From Anoxybacter fermentans (GTDB lineage: Bacteria; Bacillota; Halanaerobiia; DY22613): a DNA stretch of 64,000 bases. Position numbers and translations under genes: made by a program. Below are positions 43,104 through 52,489 of the stretch, piece after piece (positions within the stretch are counted from its first letter, which is position 1; the number at the start of each line of letters is the position of its first letter). Location: contig NZ_CP016379.1 of assembly GCF_003991135.1 (NCBI RefSeq), positions 3,410,001 to 3,474,000 of the forward strand. Direction: 5' to 3'. The notes under the pieces are model-generated. The model saw only the letters and a program-made list of their open reading frames with translations, made no database searches and was not told the DNA's origin.

Positions 43104-44420
43104 ATGAGATTACACGGAACGATGCAAATTAATGAAAATGGTCATCTGATGATAGGTGGATGTGACACAGTAGAATTGGCCAGGGAATTTGGTACGCCCT
43201 TGCTAATTATTGATGAGGCAGAAGTGCGGAGGAGATGTTTTGAATACCGTACTGTTTTTAGAGGTACAGGTATTGAAGCAGAAACTATTTATGCTTCTAA
43301 AGCTTTTTTGACTATGGCTCTATGCCGGATTCTAAAAGAAGAGGGTTTAGGTCTGGATGTAGTATCGGGTGGAGAGCTGTTTATTGCCCAATCAGCCGGG
43401 TTTCCAATGGATAGAGTATATTTTCACGGTAATAATAAAACCCCAGAGGAAATAAAACAGGCTTTAGAAGCTGGGATTGGTCGTTTTGTAGTTGATAATA
43501 TGCAGGAATTGCAGCTTTTAAATTACCTGGCCGAAGAACAGGGAGTAACAGCTAATGTACTGTTCAGGGTAACACCGGGTATTGAAGCTCATACTCATGA
43601 ATATATCCAGACTGGTCAATCTGATTCTAAATTTGGTTTAGGGCTTGCTAATGGTATAGCTATGGAAGTGATTCGCATAGCTTCCAGATTGCCTCGGATA
43701 AATATTTGCGGTTTACACTGCCATATTGGTTCCCAGATCTTTAACCTGGAATCTTTTAGAAAAGCAGGGGAAGTAATGATGGATTTTTGTAATGAAATCC
43801 GCAGGGAATTAGGCATTGAGATAAGGGAGTTAAATTTGGGTGGAGGTATTGGTATTCCCTATACCGAAAAGGATCCGGAAGTTTCTATAAGAGATTATGC
43901 TCTGATTGTTGCTGATACTTTAAAAAAGAAGGCTTTTCAACTAAATTTGCCTCTTCCAAAGGTGATCAATGAACCCGGACGTTACATTATTGGCCCTGCT
44001 GGTACAACCTTATATACTATTGGCGTAATTAAAGAGATTCCGGGAATTCGTACTTATCTTTCCGTAGATGGAGGAATGACTGATAATATTCGGCCTGCTT
44101 TATATAATGCCAGGTATGAAGCTATTGTTACCAACAAAGCTTTTAAAGATCCGATTAAGACCGTGACCGTAGTTGGTCGTTGTTGTGAATCCGGTGACAT
44201 GCTTATCCATGATCTTAAGATTCCTGAGGTAGAACCAGGAGACATTTTGGCTGTCTTCTGTACTGGTGCTTACACTTATTCTATGGCCAGCAATTATAAT
44301 GGATTACCCAGGATAGCAGTTGTATTGGTTAATGATGGAGAAGCAGAAGTAATAGTTAGACGTGAAACTTATCGTGACCTGATTAGTCGGGATCAGATTC
44401 CTGCCCGCCTAAATCTATAG
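43104..44420 (+). CDS. lysA: Diaminopimelate decarboxylase
   Basis: Last enzyme of lysine synthesis, converting meso-diaminopimelate to L-lysine with pyridoxal phosphate. The 438-aa fold-type III enzyme shows the PLP lysine in YASKAFLT (near residue 66), HGNNKTPEEI near 110, CGLHCHIGSQIF near 203, NLGGGIGIPY near 247, EPGRYIIGPAG near 293 and CESGDML near 363 (active-site Cys). The length is normal. GGGGGTAAGGGA serves as ribosome site for ATG 43104. It is followed by a transposase remnant and palindromic repeat L. Confidence 0.95.
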   Translation: MRLHGTMQINENGHLMIGGCDTVELAREFGTPLLIIDEAEVRRRCFEYRTVFRGTGIEAETIYASKAFLTMALCRILKEEGLGLDVVSGGELFIAQSAGFPMDRVYFHGNNKTPEEIKQALEAGIGRFVVDNMQELQLLNYLAEEQGVTANVLFRVTPGIEAHTHEYIQTGQSDSKFGLGLANGIAMEVIRIASRLPRINICGLHCHIGSQIFNLESFRKAGEVMMDFCNEIRRELGIEIRELNLGGGIGIPYTEKDPEVSIRDYALIVADTLKKKAFQLNLPLPKVINEPGRYIIGPAGTTLYTIGVIKEIPGIRTYLSVDGGMTDNIRPALYNARYEAIVTNKAFKDPIKTVTVVGRCCESGDMLIHDLKIPEVEPGDILAVFCTGAYTYSMASNYNGLPRIAVVLVNDGEAEVIVRRETYRDLISRDQIPARLNL

Positions 44421-44424
44421 TTGC

Positions 44425-44530
44425 AAAATTACAGGTTTTCGAATTTTTAAACTGCCATATACCGTCGACCTTGATGTATGTTTCATCACCGCAGAAAGAG
44501 TTAGAGAGTTCATAAAATGTCCAAGTTGTT
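44425..44530 (-). pseudogene. Remnant of a DDE transposase
   Basis: Translation of the minus strand gives ELSNSFCGDETYIKVDG followed by IWQFKNSKTCNF. GDETYIKVxGxW is the first-aspartate motif of IS6/IS240-like and related DDE transposases. There is no start, and the frame is lost beyond about 35 codons on either side. It indicates an old insertion downstream of lysA. Confidence 0.6.
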
Positions 44531-44623
44531 GGTAATATACCAGAGGTTTATGTTTAACAGGAAAATGTTATGGAATTGCCAATCAAGACTATGGTATTCC
44601 CATTACTTCTAAAAGCATAAAAT

Positions 44624-44844
44624 GGTTAAACTGCAAAAAGCTAATTTTTCGCTTCTTGAGAAATTTTTCGAATCATCTAAAGCTCGATTTCCGCCGAAAT
44701 AGGGCTTTCTAATCAAAGGGCCCTCCTGGCTCTTGATTAGCTCATCACCTCCTGTGATGAGGCCTTATTTCGTCGGAAATCTTGCTAAGATGATTTGGCG
44801 AAAAATTTCTATGTCATTCAAAATTAGCTTTTTGCAGTATAATC
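44624..44844. repeat. Palindromic interspersed repeat, copy L
   Basis: Full-length copy (221 bp) nearly identical to copies H and P, GGTTAAACTGCAAAAAGCTA to GCTTTTTGCAGTATAATC. CATAAAAT precedes it at 44616-44623 and recurs at 44850-44857, five bases beyond the right end, a possible disturbed target duplication. Confidence 0.9.
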
Positions 44845-45021
44845 ATAATCATAAAATTTATCTTGAAAATTAGGTGAGTTTAATGGTAACATGATAATTA
44901 GGAATGTTTGCATTTTATTGGGAAATATTAAGTTTATTCAAAGAATATAGGAGGTGTTCCTCTTTTTTAGCCCAGGAAATTGGTGGTGGAGTATGAATAT
45001 TTTATGAGAGGTGAATTTAAT

Positions 45022-45549
45022 TTGCTCGGTTTAAAGAGAGGTATTGTAAAACTTCATCCATATACAAATGAATGGAAGAGGCTTTATGAAGAAGAGAAAA
45101 ATTTGTTGTGGTCTTCAATCGGTAATTATGTAGTGGATATTCAACACATAGGAAGTACTTCAATTCCTGGAATTGAGGCAAAACCGATAATTGATATAAT
45201 GGTAGGGGTTCGAAATCTAGAAGATGGAGAGAAATGTGTTGAGTTCCTTGAGAAACTGGGATATGAATACAAAGGGGAACACGGGATACCAGGAAGACTA
45301 TTTTTTGCAAAAGGGGATTCAACGATGAGAACTCATCATTTACACATGGTTGAATGGAACAGTGATTTCTGGAGGAACCATTTATTGTTTCGGAATTATC
45401 TTAGAAAACATGAGGATGTGGCTGAGGAATACTTAAAGCTTAAAAGAGAATTGGCAGAGAAATTTGCAAAAGATCGTGATGCTTATACAGCAGGAAAAGC
45501 CGATTTTATTCAGAGGGTCTTGAAGAAGGCTGATATTTCCGGTGAATGA
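45022..45549 (+). CDS. GrpB family (UPF0157) nucleotidyltransferase-like protein
   Basis: A 175-aa protein of the GrpB family, which has a nucleotidyltransferase-like fold and is sometimes fused to dephospho-CoA kinase; its activity is not established. Family motifs are VDIQHIGSTSIPGIEAKPIIDIMVGV (residues about 34-60), with GSTS and D-x-D-like metal ligands, and HHLHMVEW near 103. In-frame TTG 44980 and ATG 45004 are possible, but AGAGGTGAA at 45007-45015 supports TTG 45022 (MLGLKRGIVKLHPY). It is isolated, with an amidinotransferase-type gene 80 bases downstream. Confidence 0.8.
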   Translation: MLGLKRGIVKLHPYTNEWKRLYEEEKNLLWSSIGNYVVDIQHIGSTSIPGIEAKPIIDIMVGVRNLEDGEKCVEFLEKLGYEYKGEHGIPGRLFFAKGDSTMRTHHLHMVEWNSDFWRNHLLFRNYLRKHEDVAEEYLKLKRELAEKFAKDRDAYTAGKADFIQRVLKKADISGE

Positions 45550-45628
45550 AAGATTCAGGTTTTCGGTCAGGGATGGGGTTGAGATTGAGGCCAAATGGAT
45601 GGTAATTACTTAAAGGGGGGGTTATTAT

Positions 45629-46438
45629 ATGTTAAGAAATGAAGGTGACAGATTAACACGGGTTGTTGTTTGTAGTCCTAAAATAGAATACTTCCGTGTT
45701 GATGATCTTAAATTACATAATATTACGGAACTTTCTGATCCAGCTAAAGCGATAGAGCAGCATGATAAATTAAAGTCAACCATGTCAGAGTTTGGCTGCC
45801 AGGTTATAGACATCCCTGAACTTTCAAATCACCCGAATTCTGTATTTACCATGGATACTGCATTATGTACTCCGCAGGGATATATTAAATTAAGAATGGG
45901 GTTGAAAACTAGAGAAGGAGAAGAAGAGTGGATGGCTCAGCATTTAGAAACATTGGGAGAGCCATATGCTGGCTGTATTGAACCACCTGGTACGGTAGAA
46001 GGTGGGGATGTCATATTAGCAGGTTCGGTTGCCTTTGTAGGATGTTCTAGAAGAACGAACAGAGAGGGAGTAAGACAGATATCTGATCTGCTAAAACGTA
46101 TGGGGTATGAAGTGAGGGTAACAACAGTTCCAGAACCTTATTTGCATATAGGTGGCGCCATGAGCATGATTGGTCCAGAACGCGTACTTTGCTGTAAAGG
46201 AGTTTTTCCAGATGATTTTTTCAATGGATTTGAGAAGATTGAAGTTTCCGGTGATACATTTATCAGTGGAAATGTAATAAATCTAGGTGAGAATGAAGTT
46301 ATTGCAGATATTAGAAATAAAGAGGCTATTGAAAAACTGGAACAGGCTAATTTTACTATTCATGCTTTGGATTTATCAGAGTTTGTAAAGGGAACTGGGG
46401 GGCCTAGCTGTCTTATAATGCCGGTTGAAAGAAAATAG
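45629..46438 (+). CDS. Dimethylarginine dimethylaminohydrolase / amidinotransferase family protein
   Basis: A 269-aa guanidino-modifying enzyme of the pentein fold. The catalytic triad can be seen: acidic EGGDV near residue 128, His173 in YLHIGGAMS, and nucleophile Cys261 in GTGGPSCLIMPVER near the C-terminus. Family members hydrolyse methylarginines or arginine to citrulline. Whether this one acts on dimethylarginine, arginine or another guanidine is not clear from sequence. A GGGGGGG ribosome stretch precedes ATG 45629. No arginine deiminase pathway genes (arcB, arcC) adjoin. Confidence 0.85.
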   Translation: MLRNEGDRLTRVVVCSPKIEYFRVDDLKLHNITELSDPAKAIEQHDKLKSTMSEFGCQVIDIPELSNHPNSVFTMDTALCTPQGYIKLRMGLKTREGEEEWMAQHLETLGEPYAGCIEPPGTVEGGDVILAGSVAFVGCSRRTNREGVRQISDLLKRMGYEVRVTTVPEPYLHIGGAMSMIGPERVLCCKGVFPDDFFNGFEKIEVSGDTFISGNVINLGENEVIADIRNKEAIEKLEQANFTIHALDLSEFVKGTGGPSCLIMPVERK

Positions 46439-46457
46439 TAGAGAGTAGAAATGATCT

Positions 46458-46605
46458 AAAGTTTGATTTCAGGGTAATCCATGGATCTTCGATCCATGGA
46501 TTAATTTATCAGATACTGTGATAAGACTTTACTTTTCTTTCAATCTTACATGGATAAACGAAAAATTTCTCAAGAAGCGAAAAATTAACTTTTTGCAGTT
46601 TAACC
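46458..46605. repeat. Palindromic interspersed repeat, copy M (left end lost)
   Basis: A degenerate copy: the inner segment AAGTTTGATTTCAGGGTAATCC...GGATTAATTTATCAGATACTGTGATAAG and the right arm GCGAAAAATTAACTTTTTGCAGTTTAACC are recognisable, but the left arm is gone. Confidence 0.75.
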
Positions 46606-46669
46606 ATAATTAGTTTTTAAAAATATTAAAGAATGGTTTACAAGTTAGCACATATCATGTTATTATATA

Positions 46670-46885
46670 AACGGAAATCTACTCGTTGGAGAGATTATCC
46701 GTTTTACAAATATTTTTTTATTTAATCACATACGCCTGGATCTGTTTATGGACCGGGACGGAAGAATAAAGTACTATGCTTTAACTTTTCCCAGTAATGA
46801 TTATTGGGAAAAGAGTTTCAACCTGGGCGTTGTAACTTTAGCATATCTATGCCTTCCTGACTGGTTCGGAGGGCTTTTTTATTAT
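46670..46885 (+). promoter_or_regulatory. Structured leader with terminator upstream of the pan operon
   Basis: Three structured parts precede panG. The first is a hairpin AACGGA-AATCT...AGATT-TCCGTT (46670-46705). The second is a roughly 100-nt domain closed by ACGCC (46732-46736) with GGCGT (46827-46831) and containing hairpin CTTTTCCCA(gtaatgatta)TTGGGAAAAG. The third is GCCTTCC(tgactggttc)GGAGGGC-TTTTTT (46851-46880), an intrinsic terminator. The arrangement is that of an aptamer plus attenuator. A 'Pan' RNA motif is known upstream of pantothenate genes in Firmicutes, but I cannot verify the match. Confidence 0.6.
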
Positions 46886-46919
46886 CCAGAATACTTAAGA
46901 GAATTGAGGTGCATTTTCC

Positions 46920-47798
46920 ATGGCCAGGAAAAGTTTTGCCTTGATTGGCCCTGGTAGGGTGGGTACGGCCTTATCGTATCTTTTACAGGAGAGGGGGTAT
47001 ATTCTTAGAACGGTGGTAGGCCGTTCTGATAAATCTCTTAACCGGGCCAAATTATTTTTGCGCGGAGAAATTACATTTACAAAAGACCTGGCTGAATTAC
47101 CCAACGATTTGAATTTTATTATCCTCGGTGTTAAAGATGATGGGATTGAAGAAGTGGTACACAGCTTATGGTATAAAAATTTGCTCAAAACCCAACAAGT
47201 TTTAATCCATTTAAGTGGAGTCCTTCCATCAGATGTAGGTCAGCTTTCTGAAATGCCAGAAATTGGCCGCCTATCCCTTCACCCTCTGCAAGCAGTGGCA
47301 GATGTGGAAACGGGAATCGGTAAACTAACCCAATCTGTCTGGAGTATGGAAGGTAATGATAAGGGAATTATTTTGGGAGAAGAGTTACTTGGGGTTCTAT
47401 CGGTCAGGTGGCTTAAAATTAGTAAAGAACAAAAGCCACTATATCATGCAGCAGCCTGTGTGGTTTCTAATTATCTTGTAACCCTTATGCAACAGGGGAT
47501 TGAAATGCTAAAAAAGGTGGGTTTTTCACCTGAGCTGGCCCAGGAAGCTCTCTTTCCTCTAATTGAAGGGACTGTCCTTAATTTAAAAGAAAAGCCACCT
47601 TGTGAAGCTTTGACAGGTCCCATTGCCAGAGGGGATAGTTATACTATTGCTAAACATATTCAGGCCATTTCTAAAGTAAATCATCAATGGTTGGAACTTT
47701 ATCGCATATTGGGCAGTGCCACTTTGCAATATGCCCCTCTATCTGAGAATGAAGTTAAGCTTTTATCAAAAATTTTTTCCGGGGAGGAGTATCAATGA
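46920..47798 (+). CDS. panG: Ketopantoate reductase, PanG type (Rossmann-like / DUF2520)
   Basis: A 292-aa NAD(P)-binding protein with an N-terminal Rossmann motif [16 protein letters not shown] (residues 7-22) and a C-terminal DUF2520 helical domain ([15 protein letters not shown] near 180, [10 protein letters not shown] near 237). Proteins of this class next to panB and panC were shown in Francisella and some Firmicutes to replace PanE as ketopantoate reductase. Here no panE is present and the gene heads panB-panC-panD, so that role is likely. GAGGTG precedes ATG 46920. Its stop overlaps the panB start. It is controlled by the structured leader upstream. Confidence 0.85.
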   Translation: MARKSFALIGPGRVGTALSYLLQERGYILRTVVGRSDKSLNRAKLFLRGEITFTKDLAELPNDLNFIILGVKDDGIEEVVHSLWYKNLLKTQQVLIHLSGVLPSDVGQLSEMPEIGRLSLHPLQAVADVETGIGKLTQSVWSMEGNDKGIILGEELLGVLSVRWLKISKEQKPLYHAAACVVSNYLVTLMQQGIEMLKKVGFSPELAQEALFPLIEGTVLNLKEKPPCEALTGPIARGDSYTIAKHIQAISKVNHQWLELYRILGSATLQYAPLSENEVKLLSKIFSGEEYQ

Positions 47799-48661
47799 AA
47801 AATAAAATTACAATTAAAACCTTGATTGAAATGAAAGAGAGAGGGGAGAAAATAACTGCCCTCACCGCTTACGATGTTCAGACTGCTAGACTTGTAGATG
47901 AAGCGGGTGTAGAGCTTATTTTAGTTGGTGATTCATTGGGCATGGTGGTTTTAGGGTATGAGAACACTTTACCTGTTACGATGGAGGAAATGGTCCATCA
48001 TACAAAAGCAGTGGTTCGGGGAACTGAACGTGCGCTGGTGATTGCAGATATGCCTTTTATGTCTTACCAGACCGGGGTAAAGGATGCCTTAGTAAATGCA
48101 GGTCGATTGATGAAAGAAGCAGGAGCACATGGTGTTAAACTGGAAGGTGGACGGGAAGTTTTGCCACAGGTTGAAACCCTTGTTAAAGCTGGAATCCCAG
48201 TCTTAGGCCATCTCGGACTTACACCCCAATCGGTTCATCAATTGGGAGGATTTAAGGTTCAGGGGAAGGATCAGCTTCAGGCAGAACGTTTGAAAAGAGA
48301 GGCTAAAGAGCTAGAAGATGCAGGGGCATTTGCTATTGTCTTAGAGTGTATTCCAGCAATACTGGCCCGTGAAATCAGTGAATCTTTAACTATACCTACC
48401 ATTGGTATTGGTGCTGGCCCTTACTGTGATGGGCAGATTCTTGTGACCCAGGATCTATTAGGAATGGATGCTAATTTTAAGCCCAGATTTGTCCGCCGTT
48501 ATGTAAATCTTCATCAGATAATCACCCAGGCAGTAAAGGAATATATCACAGATGTAAAAATGCAGAATTTCCCTGATGAAAAGGAAAGTTTCAGTCTGTC
48601 TGACTCAGTAAATAAAACCCAACTGTATTCAGGAGGAGATAGTAAAGATGAAAATTCTTAA
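47795..48661 (+). CDS. panB: 3-methyl-2-oxobutanoate hydroxymethyltransferase
   Basis: Adds a hydroxymethyl group from methylenetetrahydrofolate to 2-oxoisovalerate, giving ketopantoate. The 288-aa protein has [30 protein letters not shown] at residues 23-52 (Mg ligand Asp), ADMPFMSYQ near 88, [10 protein letters not shown] near 112 and [20 protein letters not shown] near 137. The start ATG overlaps the panG stop (ATGA), and the stop overlaps panC by 14 bases, so the operon is tightly coupled. GGGGAGGAG is the ribosome site. The C-terminal 25 residues are an extra polar tail. Confidence 0.96.
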   Translation: MKNKITIKTLIEMKERGEKITALTAYDVQTARLVDEAGVELILVGDSLGMVVLGYENTLPVTMEEMVHHTKAVVRGTERALVIADMPFMSYQTGVKDALVNAGRLMKEAGAHGVKLEGGREVLPQVETLVKAGIPVLGHLGLTPQSVHQLGGFKVQGKDQLQAERLKREAKELEDAGAFAIVLECIPAILAREISESLTIPTIGIGAGPYCDGQILVTQDLLGMDANFKPRFVRRYVNLHQIITQAVKEYITDVKMQNFPDEKESFSLSDSVNKTQLYSGGDSKDENS

Positions 48662-49496
48662 AACCAAAGCTGAGGTTCGTAAAGAGGTATGCAATGCCAG
48701 ACGTGAGGGTAAAACTATTGGCTTTGTTCCAACGATGGGCTATCTTCATAAAGGTCATCTGTCTTTGATGGAAAGGGCAAAGAAAGAAAATGATCTGGTG
48801 GTGGTAAGCATTTTCGTAAATCCTACTCAATTTGGCCCCAATGAAGATTATGCTACCTATCCCCGGGATCTTGAACGGGATGCTAAATTAGCTGAATCGG
48901 TAGGTGTAGATATTATCTTTGTGCCGGAAGTAGATGAGATGTATCCAGAAAACTTTCAGAGTTATGTAGAAGTTACTGAATTGACTCAGAATCTCTGCGG
49001 AGCCAAAAGGCCTGGACATTTTCGAGGAGTCTGTACAGTTGTGACCAAGCTTTTTAATATCGTTCAGCCTGACAGGGCTTATTTCGGCCAGAAAGATGCT
49101 CAACAGGCTATTATCATTAAACGTATGGTTAAAGATCTGGATTTTCCTATTGAGATAATAACCTGTCCCATAGTACGTGAAGAAGACGGTTTGGCCATGA
49201 GTTCTAGAAATACCTATTTAAATCCCGAAGAAAGAAAAGCAGCATTGGTTCTAAATCGTTCCTTGAAGAAAGCGAAAGAGATGATAGAGGGCGGTGAAAG
49301 GGATGCGGCTTTGATTCAGGCAGCAATGATTGAAATGATCGAAAAGGAACCATTAGCAAAAATTGATTATGTTTCCATTGTTTCAACAACTACTTTAAAG
49401 CCGGTACAGCGACTTTCTGGTCCAATTTTGATTGCACTGGCTGTATTTATAGGTAAAACCCGTTTAATTGATAATATTATGCTGGAGGTGGAGTAA
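48648..49496 (+). CDS. panC: Pantoate--beta-alanine ligase
   Basis: Condenses pantoate and beta-alanine with ATP to pantothenate. The 282-aa enzyme shows [20 protein letters not shown] at residues 25-44 (HxGH nucleotide motif), [18 protein letters not shown] near 58, [29 protein letters not shown] near 125 and MSSRNTYL near 185. AGGAGGAG lies in the end of panB. The stop is immediately before panD. All residues expected for activity are visible. Confidence 0.96.
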   Translation: MKILKTKAEVRKEVCNARREGKTIGFVPTMGYLHKGHLSLMERAKKENDLVVVSIFVNPTQFGPNEDYATYPRDLERDAKLAESVGVDIIFVPEVDEMYPENFQSYVEVTELTQNLCGAKRPGHFRGVCTVVTKLFNIVQPDRAYFGQKDAQQAIIIKRMVKDLDFPIEIITCPIVREEDGLAMSSRNTYLNPEERKAALVLNRSLKKAKEMIEGGERDAALIQAAMIEMIEKEPLAKIDYVSIVSTTTLKPVQRLSGPILIALAVFIGKTRLIDNIMLEVE

Positions 49497-49497
49497 A

Positions 49498-49851
49498 ATG
49501 TATTTAGAGATGATGAAAGCGAAATTACATCGGGCCCGGGTAACTGATGCTAACTTAAATTATATGGGAAGTATTACCATTGATCAGGATTTGCTGGATG
49601 CTGCTGGTATTCTGCCGAATGAAAAGGTACAGGTAGTAAATAATAATAATGGTGCTCGTTTTGAAACCTATGTAATTTCAGGCGAAAGAGGGTCAGGGGT
49701 TATCTGTTTAAATGGAGCCGCAGCACGATTAGTTCAGCCGGGTGATGAAGTAATCATTATTGCTTATGTTTATATGACACCAGAAGAAGCAAGAGACTGG
49801 CAGCCAAAGGTTATCTTTCTCAATGAAAAGAATGAGATAATAACCGATTGA
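49498..49851 (+). CDS. panD: Aspartate 1-decarboxylase proenzyme
   Basis: Produces beta-alanine from aspartate, feeding PanC. The 117-aa proenzyme contains the self-processing site YMGSITID with Gly24-Ser25; the Ser becomes the pyruvoyl group. [20 protein letters not shown] near residue 72 is conserved. The frame is open from 49468, but GGAGGTGG at the end of panC sets ATG 49498. It completes the route to pantothenate from oxoisovalerate and aspartate; coaX at the right end of the window then phosphorylates pantothenate. Confidence 0.95.
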   Translation: MYLEMMKAKLHRARVTDANLNYMGSITIDQDLLDAAGILPNEKVQVVNNNNGARFETYVISGERGSGVICLNGAAARLVQPGDEVIIIAYVYMTPEEARDWQPKVIFLNEKNEIITD

Positions 49852-49857
49852 CATAAC

Positions 49858-49886
49858 TTGACAAATTCGCAGAAAAGGGATAGAAT
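49858..49886 (+). promoter_or_regulatory. Promoter of the nadA-nadB-nadC operon
   Basis: TTGACA (49858-49863), 17-bp spacer, TAGAAT (49881-49886), 36 bases before nadA. A second TTGACA just upstream (49848) is not at promoter spacing but could be part of an operator. Confidence 0.75.
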
Positions 49887-49922
49887 AGGATTGATAAAGT
49901 CATTATAATGAGGGGGTTTATT

Positions 49923-50837
49923 ATGCCTACTGCTGAAGTAGCCAAAAGAATTAAGGAATTGAAAGAAAAGCATAATGCTATTATTCTGGCTCATAATTAT
50001 CAAATTGAAGAGGTTCAGGATATTGCTGATTATGTTGGCGACTCCTTCGGACTTAGTCAGATTGCTGCAGAAACTGATGCAGATGTAATAGTATTTTGCG
50101 GAGTTCATTTCATGGCAGAAAGTGCTAAGATTCTATCTCCAGATAAAAAAGTCATCTTACCGGTATTGGATGCAGGATGTCCGATGGCTGATATGGTGGA
50201 TGTAGAGGGTTTACGGGAACTTAAGGCTAAACATCCGGGAGTACCGGTGGTTACTTATGTAAACTCATCTGCTGCCGTAAAAGCTGAGAGTGATGTCTGT
50301 TGCACTTCTTCTAATGCTGTAGAGGTTGTTAATTCTATAGATTCTGATACTGTTATCTTTACACCTGACAAGAATTTAGGTTCTTATGTTGCCAGTAAAA
50401 CCAATAAAAATGTAATCATTTGGGAAGGATATTGTATCACTCATCATCGGGTTGAACCTGATGAAGTGAGAAAAGTAAAAGAAGCTCATCCTGATGCTTT
50501 GGTGCTGGTTCATCCTGAGACTAGACCGGAAGTAGTAGCTTTAGCTGATCATGTGGATAGTACAGCAGGAATTTTACGTTATGTTCGCGAAAGTAATCAT
50601 AAAAAGTTTATTATAGGAACTGAGATGGGAATTCTCCATAGACTTAAGAAAGAGAATCCAGATAAAGAATTTTATATTCTAACTCCCAAATTGATCTGTG
50701 CAAACATGAAAAAGACCCACTTATCTCATGTGCTTGAAGCTCTGGAAACTTTGAGTCCGGAGATTCATGTACCTGAAGAGATTCGCATAAAAGCCAAACG
50801 GGCTTTAGAAAGAATGTTAGCTATTAAGGGAAAATAA
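49923..50837 (+). CDS. nadA: Quinolinate synthase
   Basis: Condenses iminoaspartate with dihydroxyacetone phosphate to quinolinate in NAD synthesis. The 304-aa enzyme has the three cysteines that hold its 4Fe-4S cluster: in [16 protein letters not shown] near residue 60, [10 protein letters not shown] near 125 and [13 protein letters not shown] near 260. [21 protein letters not shown] near residue 23 binds substrate. The frame is open from ATG 49908, but the AGGGGG site that follows it fits ATG 49923. It is the first gene of nadA-nadB-nadC. Confidence 0.96.
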   Translation: MPTAEVAKRIKELKEKHNAIILAHNYQIEEVQDIADYVGDSFGLSQIAAETDADVIVFCGVHFMAESAKILSPDKKVILPVLDAGCPMADMVDVEGLRELKAKHPGVPVVTYVNSSAAVKAESDVCCTSSNAVEVVNSIDSDTVIFTPDKNLGSYVASKTNKNVIIWEGYCITHHRVEPDEVRKVKEAHPDALVLVHPETRPEVVALADHVDSTAGILRYVRESNHKKFIIGTEMGILHRLKKENPDKEFYILTPKLICANMKKTHLSHVLEALETLSPEIHVPEEIRIKAKRALERMLAIKGK

Positions 50838-50857
50838 AATGGATTGGTGATTAGAGA

Positions 50858-52489
50858 ATGAAAACCCCTCGATATTTGTTAGATTATTCAAACATTAATT
50901 TTGAGAAAGTTTACATTGATTTTCTAATCATCGGAACGGGAATTGCTGGTCTTTATTCTGCTATTCATGCTCATAAGTGGGGTAAAGTACTGATTGTGAC
51001 TAAAGAAAAGCTGGAAGATAGTAATACTGAACATGCCCAGGGCGGAATAGCTGCTGTATTTGATAAAGAGGACAGTACAGAGCTGCACTTAAAAGATACA
51101 TTGGTGGCAGGAGCAGGATTATGCAACCGGGAGGCAGTTCAAGTATTGGTCAATGAAGGTCCTGCCCGGGTTCGGGAATTGATTGATATGGGGACCAATT
51201 TTGACCGCCATCATGACCAGATTGCTCTGACCCGGGAAGGTGCTCACAGCAGACGTCGGATTCTCCATGCAGGTGGTGATGCTACCGGTGAAGAAGTCCG
51301 GCGTGCTCTTACCAATGTGGTAGTTAATCAATTAGGCATTCCTGTTCATGAAAAAACTTTTATTCTTGATTTGATTACTCATGAAGGCCGTTGCTATGGA
51401 GCATTGGCCTATTGTCATCATTATAAGAAATTTGTAGCATATTTGGCACCTATTACAATTGTAGCTACTGGAGGTTGTGGCCAGCTTTATCGGACAACCA
51501 GTAATCCAGATGTAGCTACCGGTGATGGAATGGCCTTTGCCTATCGGGCAGGTGCAGAATTAATGGATATGGAATTTATTCAATTCCATCCCACTACTCT
51601 TTATATTCCCGGTTTGCCTGCGTTTCTTGTTTCAGAAGCAGTTCGGGGAGAGGGAGCGGTTTTACGCAATGCCAATGGGGAACGATTTATGCATAAATAT
51701 CATCCTATGGCTGAACTGGCTCCCCGGGATGTGGTAGCTAGAGCCATAGTCGATCAGATGAAAAAAGATGGTAAACTTCATGTCTGGCTGGATATTACCC
51801 ATAGGGATGCAGAATTTTTAAAGAATCGTTTTCCAACCATCTATAAAACCTGCTTGAAGAACGGAATAGATATGGCAAAAGATTGGCTTCCAGTTGCACC
51901 TGCAGCCCATTATATGATGGGCGGAGTGAGAACCGACCTTTATGGAGCTACCCGGATTCCCGGTTTATTTGCCTGTGGTGAGGTGGCCTGTACCGGTGTT
52001 CATGGTGCTAATCGGCTAGCCAGTAATTCTCTTTTAGATGGATTGGTCTTTGGCTACCGGATTTTTGAAAAGGCGATTCCTGAATTTAAAAGTTTTAATG
52101 AGGATTTAGACAAAATTCCTCTTTTTATACCAGAACCTAAATATAAGAAGCGGCGTTCACTTTGTAGCACATATCGGAAGCGCTTACAACTGTTGATGTC
52201 TGAGAAGGTTGGTATTATAAGGGATGAAGAGGGTTTAAAATCTGCATTAGAGACCCTTGAAGATTGGAGTAAATGTCTTGAGTTTGAATTTTCCAGTATG
52301 GAAGAATGGGAAACTCAGAATATGATACAGATAGCATATATTATGGTACGGAGTGCATTGGTTCGTAAGGAAAGTCGAGGTGCCCATTATCGGAGAGATT
52401 ATCCGGAATCTATCTTAAGTTATAAGGGACGGCATTTTGTTTTTCAGCGTGAAAGCCAGGAGAGTGATAGTGTTGAACTGGAATCATGA
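50858..52489 (+). CDS. nadB: L-aspartate oxidase
   Basis: FAD enzyme oxidising L-aspartate to iminoaspartate; in anaerobes fumarate serves as electron acceptor. The 543-aa protein has the dinucleotide fold FLIIGTGIAGLYSAIHA near residue 22, EHAQGGIAAVF near 50, REGAHSRRRILHAGGDATG near 127, IVATGGCGQLYRTTSNP near 202, and GRHFV at the end. The flavoprotein C-terminal helical domain is present. The ribosome site is weak (TTAGAGA). The 3' end overlaps nadC by 20 bases. Confidence 0.95.
   Translation: MKTPRYLLDYSNINFEKVYIDFLIIGTGIAGLYSAIHAHKWGKVLIVTKEKLEDSNTEHAQGGIAAVFDKEDSTELHLKDTLVAGAGLCNREAVQVLVNEGPARVRELIDMGTNFDRHHDQIALTREGAHSRRRILHAGGDATGEEVRRALTNVVVNQLGIPVHEKTFILDLITHEGRCYGALAYCHHYKKFVAYLAPITIVATGGCGQLYRTTSNPDVATGDGMAFAYRAGAELMDMEFIQFHPTTLYIPGLPAFLVSEAVRGEGAVLRNANGERFMHKYHPMAELAPRDVVARAIVDQMKKDGKLHVWLDITHRDAEFLKNRFPTIYKTCLKNGIDMAKDWLPVAPAAHYMMGGVRTDLYGATRIPGLFACGEVACTGVHGANRLASNSLLDGLVFGYRIFEKAIPEFKSFNEDLDKIPLFIPEPKYKKRRSLCSTYRKRLQLLMSEKVGIIRDEEGLKSALETLEDWSKCLEFEFSSMEEWETQNMIQIAYIMVRSALVRKESRGAHYRRDYPESILSYKGRHFVFQRESQESDSVELES

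Noticed and set aside
46748-46957. A 69-codon open frame upstream of panG
   Set aside because: It lies wholly in the structured leader and its terminator and overlaps the panG start in another frame, with no ribosome site.
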